A program made the position numbers and the translations under genes. From assembly GCA_021811385.1 (NCBI GenBank), contig JAJZPC010000004.1, forward strand, positions 1 to 64,000: a DNA stretch of 64,000 nucleotides, given 5' to 3'. The DNA comes from Deltaproteobacteria bacterium. GTDB taxonomy: Bacteria > Desulfobacterota > Desulfobulbia > Desulfobulbales > Desulfurivibrionaceae. The notes under the pieces were generated by a model. That model was given only the letters and a program-made list of their open reading frames with translations, was not told where the DNA came from and searched no databases. The first letter of the stretch is position 1. Every line of letters starts with the position of its first letter. Shown here piece after piece: positions 43,170 to 54,775 of this stretch.

Positions 43170-43538
43170 TCAACACCCTTTACCGCCGCCACCGATGGCG
43201 CACGCCGCACCCTCTTTTCCCTCGCCACCGTCCGCAGCCACCGAGCCAAGGATATAGGAGCGGGCAATCTTCACCCGGACGTTGTCGGCAATCTCAAGGG
43301 TGGCCACCCGGTCGGTCAGACCGGTGATCTTGCCTTGGAGGCCGCCGCTGGTGAGAACCTCGTCGCCCTTCTTGAGATTGGCGATGAAGTCCTGATGCTC
43401 CTTGGCCTTTTTCTGCTGGGGCCGGATCAGGAGAAAATAGAACACGACAAAGATCAGAACAAGAGGCAAGAAGCTCATCAAGCCTTGCGCCCCACCTGCA
43501 CCAGCCGCAGCGTCTGCGGCATACGCTACACTAACCAT
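43170..43538 (-). CDS. yajC: Preprotein translocase subunit YajC
   Basis: A 122-residue inner-membrane protein of the SecDF-YajC complex. One membrane segment (LPLVLIFVVFYFLLIRPQQKK) followed by the typical KKAKEHQDFIANLKKGDEVLTSGGLQGKI cytosolic part. The N-terminus has an extra Ala-rich hydrophobic stretch and the C-terminus a Gly/Cys-rich tail (AACAIGGGGKGC). CGGAGGGG precedes the ATG. It follows tgt, a frequent tgt-yajC order; secD and secF are not in the window. Confidence 0.94.
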   Translation of the reverse strand: MVSVAYAADAAAGAGGAQGLMSFLPLVLIFVVFYFLLIRPQQKKAKEHQDFIANLKKGDEVLTSGGLQGKITGLTDRVATLEIADNVRVKIARSYILGSVAADGGEGKEGAACAIGGGGKGC

Positions 43539-43596
43539 AAACCCCTCCGATTCAGTTTAACTTTTTCAGACAGGCCGAAATCCGCCTGCTCCCTTA

Positions 43597-45413
<1,817 letters not shown>

Positions 45414-45477
45414 AGTAATGAATTTCCTGAAAAGTAATGAAAGAGGTGCTTGTTTAGATCGTCTCGAAAAAACAGCC

Positions 45478-45548
45478 CTTCGACAGGCTCAGGCCGAACG
45501 GAGGGGTCTTAATAGATTGATATTCCGCTCGTGCTGAGCCTGTCGAAG
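45478..45548. repeat. Second copy of the TTCGACAGGCTCAG palindrome
   Basis: Arms CTTCGACAGGCTCAGGCCGA (45478-45502 in full) and its near-complement at 45524-45548 around a 21-nt loop. Same element as 8128-8200, here intergenic between rph and the Xaa-Pro peptidase gene. Confidence 0.9.
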
Positions 45549-45576
45549 CACCGATTTGAAGCAGATTACGAATTGT

Positions 45577-46677
45577 TTAGAGATCAAGAAAAGTGGTGTC
45601 TTGATTCAACACCCGGCACCCCTCTTTTTCAACCACCGCCATGTTTTCCAACCGGATCCCGCCCCAGCCCGGGATATACACCCCCGGCTCCACCGTGACC
45701 ACCATCCCGGCCCCAAGGGGCTTGCGGTTCCGGTAGTTGAGCGAGGGGCCTTCGTGCACGTTCAACCCTACCCCATGGCCCAGGCCGTGGCCGAACCGCT
45801 CGCCCAAACCCGCCCGCTCGATCACCCCACGGGCGATCTTGTCCACCGCCATGCCGCTGATCCCGGCGCGCAGGCTATTAAGCCCGGCCAATTGCGCCTT
45901 GCGCACCAGGCGAAACAGCGCCACCGTTTTGTCGTCCGGCGTGCCCAGCACCACGGTGCGGGTCATGTCCGAACAGTAGCCGTCCAGAACAAGGCCCATG
46001 TCGATGACAATGGTTTCCCCCGCCACCAGCTGCCGGTCGGAGGGTGTCGCATGGGGCAGGGCCGCGTTGGGACCGGAGGCGACGATGGTCTCGAAACTCG
46101 GCCGCTCCGCACCGTTGAGCCGCATCCCGTTTTCGATGGCGCGCGCCACCTCTTTCTCGGTCTGGCCAGGTCGCAGGGTGGGGTAAATCTCCTGAAACAC
46201 CGCTTCATTGAGCAGCACCGCCCGTTCGATCCTGGCCAGCTCCGTTGCATCCTTTGCCAGCCGCAATTCCTCGACAAACCCGGTGAGCGGCGCCAGCTCC
46301 ACCTTGAGACTGTCCGCCAGCTTGGCCAGGGTCAGGGAGGTGGAATGCAGAAAATAATGACTCTCAAAGGCCAGCCGTTTGATGCGCAGCCTCTTGAGCA
46401 GCAAGCGCAACAGGGGAAACAGCCCCCGTGGATAGAGCTTGACCCGGAAACCCGCCGCCTCTTCTTCCGCCTGCAAGTAAAACCGGGAATCGGTGAGCAG
46501 GTAGGGCTCGCCCGCGCAAGGGATGAGCAGAACGCCCGCGCTCTCGTTGATCGCGTGGTCCCTGGCCGTATAGCCGCTGAGATACCTGCGGTTTTCCGGT
46601 TGGGTCACCAGGATACCGTCGAGCTGGCGGCGTTTGAGGCTGCGCCGGATCCGGTCAAGGGCGCCCTTGCTCGGCAT
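45577..46677 (-). CDS. Xaa-Pro aminopeptidase/dipeptidase (M24 family)
   Basis: A 366-residue metallopeptidase that releases residues N-terminal to proline. All five metal ligands are in place: Asp in VIDMGLVLDGYCSDMTRTV (two aspartates), His in GHGLGHGVGLNVHEGP, and glutamates in TVEPGVYIPGWGG and RLENMAVV. The N-terminal creatinase-like domain begins MPSKGALDRIRRSLKRRQLDG. ATG 46677 overlaps the upstream stop; the track start at 46920 runs through the preceding gene and is rejected. PepP or PepQ cannot be distinguished from sequence alone. Confidence 0.9.
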   Translation of the reverse strand: MPSKGALDRIRRSLKRRQLDGILVTQPENRRYLSGYTARDHAINESAGVLLIPCAGEPYLLTDSRFYLQAEEEAAGFRVKLYPRGLFPLLRLLLKRLRIKRLAFESHYFLHSTSLTLAKLADSLKVELAPLTGFVEELRLAKDATELARIERAVLLNEAVFQEIYPTLRPGQTEKEVARAIENGMRLNGAERPSFETIVASGPNAALPHATPSDRQLVAGETIVIDMGLVLDGYCSDMTRTVVLGTPDDKTVALFRLVRKAQLAGLNSLRAGISGMAVDKIARGVIERAGLGERFGHGLGHGVGLNVHEGPSLNYRNRKPLGAGMVVTVEPGVYIPGWGGIRLENMAVVEKEGCRVLNQDTTFLDL

Positions 46678-46681
46678 GGAA

Positions 46682-46942
46682 TCAATGCATGAAATGGACA
46701 AAAACCTTGACTCCGAACCGGTAGAGCTTGCCGTGCAACCCCTGGATGGACTGGGTGAGATCGGCCTGCCCGAAATCCACCTGATAGCGGTGCGGCTTAT
46801 CGAGCACGGTGAGGAACGCAAAGCACGGCTTGTTGTAGCGCGCCTCCGCTCCGGCTGCGTACCAATCCTTGAACCTTTTCTCAACCTCGGGCAGATCCTT
46901 GGGATCGGCCTCTTCCACATCGAGCCAGATTTCTGCTTCCAC
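46682..46942 (-). CDS. Small protein of unknown function
   Basis: An 86-residue acidic protein, alpha/beta in pattern (EIWLDVEEADPKDLPEVEKRFKDWY ... GKLYRFGVKVFVHFMH). Start is GTG 46942, supported by AAGGAGAAAGG. It overlaps the Xaa-Pro peptidase start region, so the two genes are coupled. Not recognised. Confidence 0.7.
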   Translation of the reverse strand: MEAEIWLDVEEADPKDLPEVEKRFKDWYAAGAEARYNKPCFAFLTVLDKPHRYQVDFGQADLTQSIQGLHGKLYRFGVKVFVHFMH

Positions 46943-46977
46943 GCCTTTCTCCTTATCCTGAACCTATCGCCCCTCGG

Positions 46978-47580
46978 TTAGGGAGCAACCTCCGTGACCA
47001 GATAATTTTCGACCAAATCCTTCAGCTGTTGCAGGGCCTTGCCGTACTGATCGTTGAGCTGGCCTTGAATCCGCGCCCATTCCTCCTGAAACTTGGGGTG
47101 CTGCGAGGGTTGCAGCTTCATGGCCATGCCGGTCTGCTTGGCCAGATTCTGCTCCATCATGGCCATCTGCTGGCTGAACTGGGCCTCAAGCTGTTCCTTG
47201 AGCTGCTCGCCATGCTGCCGGTAGCCATCGAGAATCTTTTTCATCTCGGTCAGAATCTTGAGCAGCTCGCCATCCCCCTGACCGACCTCAACCAGGCCCT
47301 GCATGGCTTTGTCAGCCAAGGCCTGCTTTTCCAGCTCCCGGGCCAGGAAGATGTTGCGCAGCAGGGACTGCACTGCCCCCTTCCGCACCACCCCTTTCGC
47401 CTCCGACGGCAACGCGGCAAGCTTTTCGCCCATGCCCGGTTCCCCGCGCATGTAGGCAGCGCCGATCCGCATGCCCTCCTTGAGCCGCTCCTCGCCGAGA
47501 TAATCGCTTTCCCCGGCTCCGGCGGCCATCCGTGCCGCCCGCTCCATCACCATATCCATGGTGCTCTTTATTTCCGCCAT
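46978..47580 (-). CDS. Coiled-coil protein of unknown function
   Basis: A 200-residue, Gln/Met/Lys-rich, almost entirely helical protein with probable coiled coils (EQLKEQLEAQFSQQMAMMEQN and QLNDQYGKALQQLKDLVENYL). No membrane segment or catalytic motif. It is 35 bp upstream of the small gene at 46682-46942 on the same strand, so likely in the same operon. Not recognised beyond this; it could be a structural or scaffold protein. Confidence 0.72.
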   Translation of the reverse strand: MAEIKSTMDMVMERAARMAAGAGESDYLGEERLKEGMRIGAAYMRGEPGMGEKLAALPSEAKGVVRKGAVQSLLRNIFLARELEKQALADKAMQGLVEVGQGDGELLKILTEMKKILDGYRQHGEQLKEQLEAQFSQQMAMMEQNLAKQTGMAMKLQPSQHPKFQEEWARIQGQLNDQYGKALQQLKDLVENYLVTEVAP

Positions 47581-47671
47581 GGAAACCAGCCTCCTTGATT
47601 CTTCATTTTTTTACGTGTGCCTTGGGCAAACATACACCAAGGATGGCGCCATTTCCAGCCCTGTCTTTCCC

Positions 47672-49762
47672 TTAGCGCGGGAAGGCGGCCATGATTCCGC
47701 CGTCCACCGGCAGGGTGGCGCCGGTGGTGGGGGTCTGCTCGCTGGCGAAAAAAACCACCGCGTTGCCGACATGGTCGGCATGCACCGTGGTTTTCAGAAG
47801 ATTGCGCTGGCGATAATAGTCCTTGAGTCCTTCCGGATCGAGATTGCGGGAGCGCATCCGCTCGGGCCCCACCACATCCCAAAGCCCGGAGGAAACGCCT
47901 CCGTCATCGAAGATCGCATCGGCATTGATCATGTTGACCCGCACCCCGAACTCGGCCAGTTCCAGGGCGGCAATCTTGCCCAGCTGGTGCGCCCCGGCCT
48001 TGGAGGCGCTGTAGGCGCCAAAGGCCGCGCCGGGAGCGAAGACATTTTTCGAGCTGTTGATGACGATGGAGCCGCCGGTGGTCTGACGTTTGAAAATCGG
48101 GATCGCCCCCTTGATCACCTGAAAAACCCCGAGGCAGTTGACCTCCATGACCTGCCTGAAGGCGGCCTCGCTCAACTCGGCAAGCTTTGCCACATGGGCG
48201 ATGCCCGCGTTGGGCACCAGGATATCAAGGCCGCCGCACTGCATGACCAGCTGCTCCATGCCGACCCGCACCGATTCTTCGCTGGTCACGTCCATGAGTA
48301 GCGGGGAAACCATCCGGCTGCCAAAGGTGTCGGCCAGGTTATGGCAGACGGTTTCCAGCCGTTCCTGGTTGATGTCGGTCATGAAAACCCTGGCCCCGGC
48401 CTCCAGGAGCTTGCGGCCGATGCCCATGGCAATGGCCCCGCCTCCGCCGGTGACCAGCGCGGTGCGGCCCTCAAGGGGCTTGGGCTTTGCCTTGCCCAGC
48501 TTGGCCTGCTCCAGGGCCCAGTATTCCATGTCAAAAATAGAGTCCTGCCCAAGCTCGCGGTACGGGCCGAGGGACGCGCCCAGCAGCTTGGCCGCGAGGG
48601 TATGCTCGGCGATATCCGCGGCAATCCCGGCGTCCTTCTCGGTGAACCCGGCCGCCACCAACCCCAATCCAGGCACCAGCACAACCCGGGGCATGGAATC
48701 AAGCTTGGTACGGGCAACCTTTTTCTCCTCCACCTGGGTTGCGAAGTAGTGATCATACTCCTCTTGGTACCGGGCAAGTCCGTTTTGTACCGCAGCCAGG
48801 GTCGCCTCCTCGTCCAGATCCGCCGCCTCAAGCCACAGGGGGTAATTCTTGGTGCGGATCACATGGTCCGGGGTGAGCACCCCGCCCGTGAAAAGCTCCT
48901 TGGCATCGGCTCGGGCAAGGGCGGCGAGGATTTCCCTGTTTTGCCGGACAGCCAGCTGCATGGTGCGGCGGCGGCCCGATTCCTCGACAAAGCTCAATCC
49001 CCCCCGCAAGATGGGCAGCACCACCGCGGGCTGCACCAACCCCGGATCGACAACAGGGCTTGCGGTTGCCCCGGCGGCACGCTTGGCAAGATACGCCTCG
49101 GCCCGGCTCACAGCGTCGATCATGCGGTCGTAGGCGGTTTTCGCATCCTCGCCAAAGGTGAAGATGCCATGGTTTTTGAGAATGATGCAGTCGATTCCGG
49201 GGTTGCGCTCATAGAGCTCGGCCAGGGCCAGGGCCAGGGGCAGACCGGGCATGATGAAGGGCAGAATACCGATATTTTCACCCAACGCCTCGTGCAGATG
49301 GGTTTCCGCATCTTCCCGGTTGGTCAGGGTGACAATGGCGTCGGCATGGGTATGATCGATGAACCTCTGCGGCAGAAAGGCATGCACCAGGGTTTCGATG
49401 GAGGGATTGGGCGAACCGGCGTCCAGGAGATGGGTGCGGAACTGGTTGACCATCTCCGCATCGCTCAAATCCCCGACCTGTCGCAGCTTGCGGAGATAGG
49501 CCAGATCAAGACCGGGAAAGCCCTGGGGCGCGATGACCCCCAAATCCCAGCCGCTCCCCTTGATATAGAGGATTTCCTGCACTTCCCCGACCAGATTGGT
49601 GATGGAGCACTTCACCGAGGTGTTGCCGCCGCCGTGCAAAACAAGATCCTCTTCCGCACCAAGAAGCCGCGAGGTATACACCCGGAGGGCAAGCTCCGGC
49701 GGGCACTGGGGATAGGCCCCCACAAAGGCCTGGGCCTCTTTTTCATCGTAACGGTTTTTCAT
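47672..49762 (-). CDS. Bifunctional aldolase/short-chain dehydrogenase
   Basis: A 696-residue two-domain enzyme. Residues 1-400 are a class II (zinc) aldolase of the RhaD/fuculose type, with the zinc-ligand segment HTHADAIVTLTNRED and LHGGGNTSVK. Residues 430-690 form an SDR: LVTGGGGAIAMGIG, VINSSKNVF, YSASKAGAHQ with the catalytic Tyr-x3-Lys. Similar fusions make and reduce rhamnulose-phosphate-type products, giving lactaldehyde and on to 1,2-propanediol or lactate. No other deoxysugar catabolism genes are nearby, so the substrate is uncertain. AGGAG nine bases before ATG 49762. Confidence 0.88.
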   Translation of the reverse strand: MKNRYDEKEAQAFVGAYPQCPPELALRVYTSRLLGAEEDLVLHGGGNTSVKCSITNLVGEVQEILYIKGSGWDLGVIAPQGFPGLDLAYLRKLRQVGDLSDAEMVNQFRTHLLDAGSPNPSIETLVHAFLPQRFIDHTHADAIVTLTNREDAETHLHEALGENIGILPFIMPGLPLALALAELYERNPGIDCIILKNHGIFTFGEDAKTAYDRMIDAVSRAEAYLAKRAAGATASPVVDPGLVQPAVVLPILRGGLSFVEESGRRRTMQLAVRQNREILAALARADAKELFTGGVLTPDHVIRTKNYPLWLEAADLDEEATLAAVQNGLARYQEEYDHYFATQVEEKKVARTKLDSMPRVVLVPGLGLVAAGFTEKDAGIAADIAEHTLAAKLLGASLGPYRELGQDSIFDMEYWALEQAKLGKAKPKPLEGRTALVTGGGGAIAMGIGRKLLEAGARVFMTDINQERLETVCHNLADTFGSRMVSPLLMDVTSEESVRVGMEQLVMQCGGLDILVPNAGIAHVAKLAELSEAAFRQVMEVNCLGVFQVIKGAIPIFKRQTTGGSIVINSSKNVFAPGAAFGAYSASKAGAHQLGKIAALELAEFGVRVNMINADAIFDDGGVSSGLWDVVGPERMRSRNLDPEGLKDYYRQRNLLKTTVHADHVGNAVVFFASEQTPTTGATLPVDGGIMAAFPR

Positions 49763-49880
49763 GAAACAGCTTCTCCTAAGGATAGGGCCGCGAGCCGAGA
49801 AACCCCTCAAGGGTTTAATTATTTAATAAAATCTTTACACCCCAACTAGCCTAAAAAGTTGACTTTTCTACGTTTTTCCC

Positions 49881-49908
49881 TTGACACCCCCCTCAGATGG
49901 ATTACACA
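49881..49908 (+). promoter_or_regulatory. Candidate dnaG-rpoD promoter
   Basis: TTGACA at 49881-49886 and TACACA at 49903-49908, 16 bp spacing, about 75 bases before the dnaG ATG. Confidence 0.45.
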
Positions 49909-49986
49909 GAAAGATGGCTGTTATCATACAACAGTTGTTGCGGATCGTGTACCTTTCCTTTTGCTGCGAGGAGTCTTTTTGACGGT

Positions 49987-51756
49987 ATGGCTGTAAATCA
50001 GAACGACGATACAGTCCAACTCATCAAGGACGCCGCGGACATCGCCGAGATCATCGGCGAACACGTCTCCCTCAAGCGCGCCGGCACCAACCTCAAGGGG
50101 CTCTGCCCCTTTCATTCCGAAAAAACGCCCTCCTTCACCGTCAATCCCGATCGTAAAACCTACCACTGCTTTGGTTGCGGCGAGGGGGGGGATGTTTTCA
50201 GCTTCATGATGAACTTTCACCGCCTGAGCTTTGCCGAGGCGCTGAAGGAACTGGCCCGCAGATACCAGATCGCCCTGCCGGAGAAACCCCTGAATCCCCA
50301 GGAGCGGGAAAAGGCCCAGAAGCGGGAGGCGCTGCAGAGTGCCAACGAAAAAGCAACCGACCTTTTCCACCAGCGGTTGCTTTCCGATCCCGGCGCGCAA
50401 AAAGCCCGTGAATATCTTGGCAAACGGGGCATCCCCGAAGAAATCACCAAGGAATTCCGCCTGGGATTTGCCCCGGACAGCTGGAATTTTTTGGTCAACG
50501 GTTTGCCCAAGCAAAATATCACCACCGAGACGGCCAAGGAGGCCGGCCTGATCGTACCCCGGGACAACGGCGGCTTTTATGACCGCTTCCGCAACCGGAT
50601 CATGTTTCCCATCGTCGGCCTGACCGGCAGGGTCGTCGCCTTTGGCGGCCGCATCCTGGACGATGGCCAGCCCAAGTACATGAACTCGCCGGAATCGCCG
50701 GTTTTTGACAAAAGCCGGACCCTGTTCGGCCTCTATCAAAACCGGGAATACATCCGCCAGGCCAAAAACTGCCTGGTGGTTGAAGGCAACTTCGACCTGC
50801 TGTCCCTGGCCGTGCACGGGGTGCGCAACGTGGTCGCCCCCCTGGGCACCGCCCTGACCCAAGCCCATGTCCGCTCGCTCAAGGGCTACACCGACGAGGT
50901 GATCCTTCTTTTTGACGGCGACCAGGCCGGGCTCAAGGCGGCCATGCGCTCGGTCCCGCTTTTTTTGAGCGAACAGGTCACGGCCAAGATCGCCGTGCTG
51001 CCCGAGACCCACGATCCGGACACCTTTGTCCGGGAGTTCGGCCGCGACGGCTTGCACAAACACCTTGAAGCCGCCATGCCCCTGCCGGAGTTTGTCTTTG
51101 ACAAGCTCGTCGCCCAATACGGGTTAAGCGTGGCAGGAAAAACCAAAATCGTGGAAGAACTGCGGGAGCTGATCAAGGCCATTGGCGATCAACATCTCCA
51201 GCGCACCCTCTTTGTCGCCCATTTCGCCAAAAAACTGGACCTTGCCCCGCAGCAGCTCCTTGAGGGGGTCGTCCCGGCCCAGCCGCAAGGCAGCCCAACC
51301 GCAAAACCAACTCCAGCGCAGGGAAAAGGCGAGGCCCAGCTTCCGATAAAGCAGCGGCAGCTGCTTGAATTCCTGGTGGCGTACCCGGAATACCTGCCCG
51401 CCTTTCTGCAAGCCGGCCTGGAGGAGGTCATCATGAACCAGTTCGGCCTGGCCATTCTCCATCTGCTCAAAAGACAGCCGGATCTCTCCGGCGGGCCGGA
51501 ACAGCTCCTTGACCTTGCCACCGGACCGGAACGGTCTTTTATTTCCCGATTGCTCATCTCCACCCCCTCGTATTCCGAAGAGTTGCGGGAGCAGATGGCT
51601 CAAGAGATGCTGAACTGGCTCACCACAACCAGCCTGAAGGCAAAAAAAGAACGGCTTATGCGGCAAATCCGCGAGGCCCAGCACACCCAAAATAACCAGC
51701 TCCTGATGGAGTTGATGACACAAAAAATCCAGATGGATGAGGCGCTGCATTCTTAG
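49987..51756 (+). CDS. dnaG: DNA primase
   Basis: A 589-residue primase. N-terminal zinc-binding domain (CPFHSEKTPSF and CFGCGEGGD), the RNA-polymerase core with Toprim residues (VVEGNFDLL and LFDGDQAGLKA), and a C-terminal helicase-binding region ending KIQMDEALHS. ATG 49987 begins the conserved N-terminus; the next upstream GAGGAG is 15 bases away, slightly far. The track start at 49897 would add unrelated sequence. Followed by rpoD 75 bp downstream, the classic dnaG-rpoD order. Confidence 0.95.
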   Translation: MAVNQNDDTVQLIKDAADIAEIIGEHVSLKRAGTNLKGLCPFHSEKTPSFTVNPDRKTYHCFGCGEGGDVFSFMMNFHRLSFAEALKELARRYQIALPEKPLNPQEREKAQKREALQSANEKATDLFHQRLLSDPGAQKAREYLGKRGIPEEITKEFRLGFAPDSWNFLVNGLPKQNITTETAKEAGLIVPRDNGGFYDRFRNRIMFPIVGLTGRVVAFGGRILDDGQPKYMNSPESPVFDKSRTLFGLYQNREYIRQAKNCLVVEGNFDLLSLAVHGVRNVVAPLGTALTQAHVRSLKGYTDEVILLFDGDQAGLKAAMRSVPLFLSEQVTAKIAVLPETHDPDTFVREFGRDGLHKHLEAAMPLPEFVFDKLVAQYGLSVAGKTKIVEELRELIKAIGDQHLQRTLFVAHFAKKLDLAPQQLLEGVVPAQPQGSPTAKPTPAQGKGEAQLPIKQRQLLEFLVAYPEYLPAFLQAGLEEVIMNQFGLAILHLLKRQPDLSGGPEQLLDLATGPERSFISRLLISTPSYSEELREQMAQEMLNWLTTTSLKAKKERLMRQIREAQHTQNNQLLMELMTQKIQMDEALHS

Positions 51757-51785
51757 GGCCTGTACTCCTTTTCGACGGCTTTTGT

Positions 51786-51821
51786 TAAGTTAAAGAGGTG
51801 GGACGAATTAACTTAGGAGGG
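51786..51821 (+). promoter_or_regulatory. Inverted repeat abutting the rpoD Shine-Dalgarno
   Basis: TAAGTTAA (51786-51793) and TTAACTTA (51808-51815), an exact 8-bp inverted repeat, immediately followed by GGAGGG, the rpoD ribosome site. It could be an mRNA hairpin affecting sigma factor translation. Confidence 0.5.
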
Positions 51822-51831
51822 TGAAAAAGCT

Positions 51832-53442
<1,611 letters not shown>

Positions 53443-53454
53443 CCGGCGTATACG

Positions 53455-53498
53455 CCAAAAAACAGGGTTTCCATTGCCGGAGATCCTGTTTTTTTGGT
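53455..53498 (+). terminator. Terminator after rpoD
   Basis: AACAGG...CCTGTT hairpin with TTTTTTT, 13 bp past the rpoD stop; the palindrome GGCGTATACGCC sits just before. Confidence 0.8.
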
Positions 53499-53603
53499 GC
53501 CGACACCTGACAATTAATTTACCCTGAAACCGACCTCTCCTGAGTTTTCGGACGCGGCCAGGACTTCAGACATTCCCCTTTTCTTCCTTGCGATCTTGCT
53601 GAC

Positions 53604-54719
53604 ATGGACACCAGACTCCAATGGCTCGCCCTCGCCTTTACCCCGGGGCTTGGCCCAACCACCCTCAAGAAACTTGTCGAACGATTCGGCTCCGCCCGGC
53701 AGATTCTCGCGGCCAGCCGCCGGGCGCTTGAGGAATGCGGTTTTTTGCGCAAAGATTCCCTTGCCGCGCTGTGCGACAAGAGAACCATTGCCGAGGCGGC
53801 GGCAGACCGGGAGCTTCGCCTGGCGGAAAAAACAGGAACCACCCTGCTCTGCTGGGACGATCCGCTCTTTCCTCCCCTGCTCAAGGAGATAAACGACCCG
53901 CCGGCGATTCTCCATGTCCTGGGAAATCCGCAACTCCTCAGCCGGCCTGGCATCGCCATGGTCGGAGCACGGGCCGCCTCCTCGTACGGGTTGCAGGTGG
54001 CGGAACGGCTGGCCACGGAGCTGGCCCGCGACGATCTGGTCATCACCAGCGGCTTTGCCCTGGGGATAGACACCGCCGCCCACCGGGGGGCGCTGGCGGC
54101 AGGGGGCACGACCATCGCGGTCATGGGCTGCGGCCTGGACATCGTCTATCCCAGTCAAAACAAAAAACTCCATGCGCAGATCGCCGCCCACGGCGCGATA
54201 ATCAGCGAGACCCCTCTGGGAACCCTGCCGGAAGGGTTTCGCTTTCCCGCCCGGAATCGGATTATAAGCGGATTGTCGCTGGGCGTCGTGGTGGTGGAAG
54301 CCGCCCACCGGTCCGGCACCCTGATCACCGCGCACCAGGCGCTTGAACAGGGGAGGGATGTTTTTGCCATCCCCGGCAGGATCGACTCCCCGAAAAGCGA
54401 AGGCTGCCACCGCCTGATCCAGGAAGGCGCCAAGCTCGTGCACAGCGCGGCCGACATCCTTGCGGAACTGTCCCTGGCCGCTCCGGCCTCCCCTCCTCAA
54501 ACAAGGGTGCAGGCCCCGCCGCTGCCGCCGGACGAAAGCCAGGTCTTCTCCCTGCTTGAGGTGTACCCCAGAAACATCGAAGAGATTATCCAGGCAGCGC
54601 AACTACCGCCCCACAGGATAAGCGAGATCCTCCTCCACCTCGAACTCCAGGGGCTGGTGGCATCTTTACCGGGCAAACAGTACCAAAGGCTTGCGGAACC
54701 ACATTCGTCCAGTGTATAA
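53604..54719 (+). CDS. dprA: DNA processing protein DprA
   Basis: A 371-residue DprA/Smf protein, which loads RecA on incoming single-stranded DNA in transformation. The SAM-like N-terminus (LGPTTLKKLVERFGS) is followed by the Rossmann domain (MVGARAASSYGLQVAERLA and FALGIDTAAHRGALAAGGTTIAVMGCGLD), and a C-terminal winged helix (EEIIQAAQLPPHRISEILLHLELQG). Length typical. Followed by topA 56 bp downstream, the common dprA-topA order. Confidence 0.95.
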   Translation: MDTRLQWLALAFTPGLGPTTLKKLVERFGSARQILAASRRALEECGFLRKDSLAALCDKRTIAEAAADRELRLAEKTGTTLLCWDDPLFPPLLKEINDPPAILHVLGNPQLLSRPGIAMVGARAASSYGLQVAERLATELARDDLVITSGFALGIDTAAHRGALAAGGTTIAVMGCGLDIVYPSQNKKLHAQIAAHGAIISETPLGTLPEGFRFPARNRIISGLSLGVVVVEAAHRSGTLITAHQALEQGRDVFAIPGRIDSPKSEGCHRLIQEGAKLVHSAADILAELSLAAPASPPQTRVQAPPLPPDESQVFSLLEVYPRNIEEIIQAAQLPPHRISEILLHLELQGLVASLPGKQYQRLAEPHSSSV

Positions 54720-54775
54720 GGCCCCTAGAGAAAGAGTCGCAGCTACGCCAGCTTAACAAAAACGCACAGGACACC

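Noticed and set aside
49881-49986. Replication origin near dnaG
   Set aside because: No cluster of DnaA boxes and no AT-rich unwinding region; dnaG-rpoD is not normally next to oriC.
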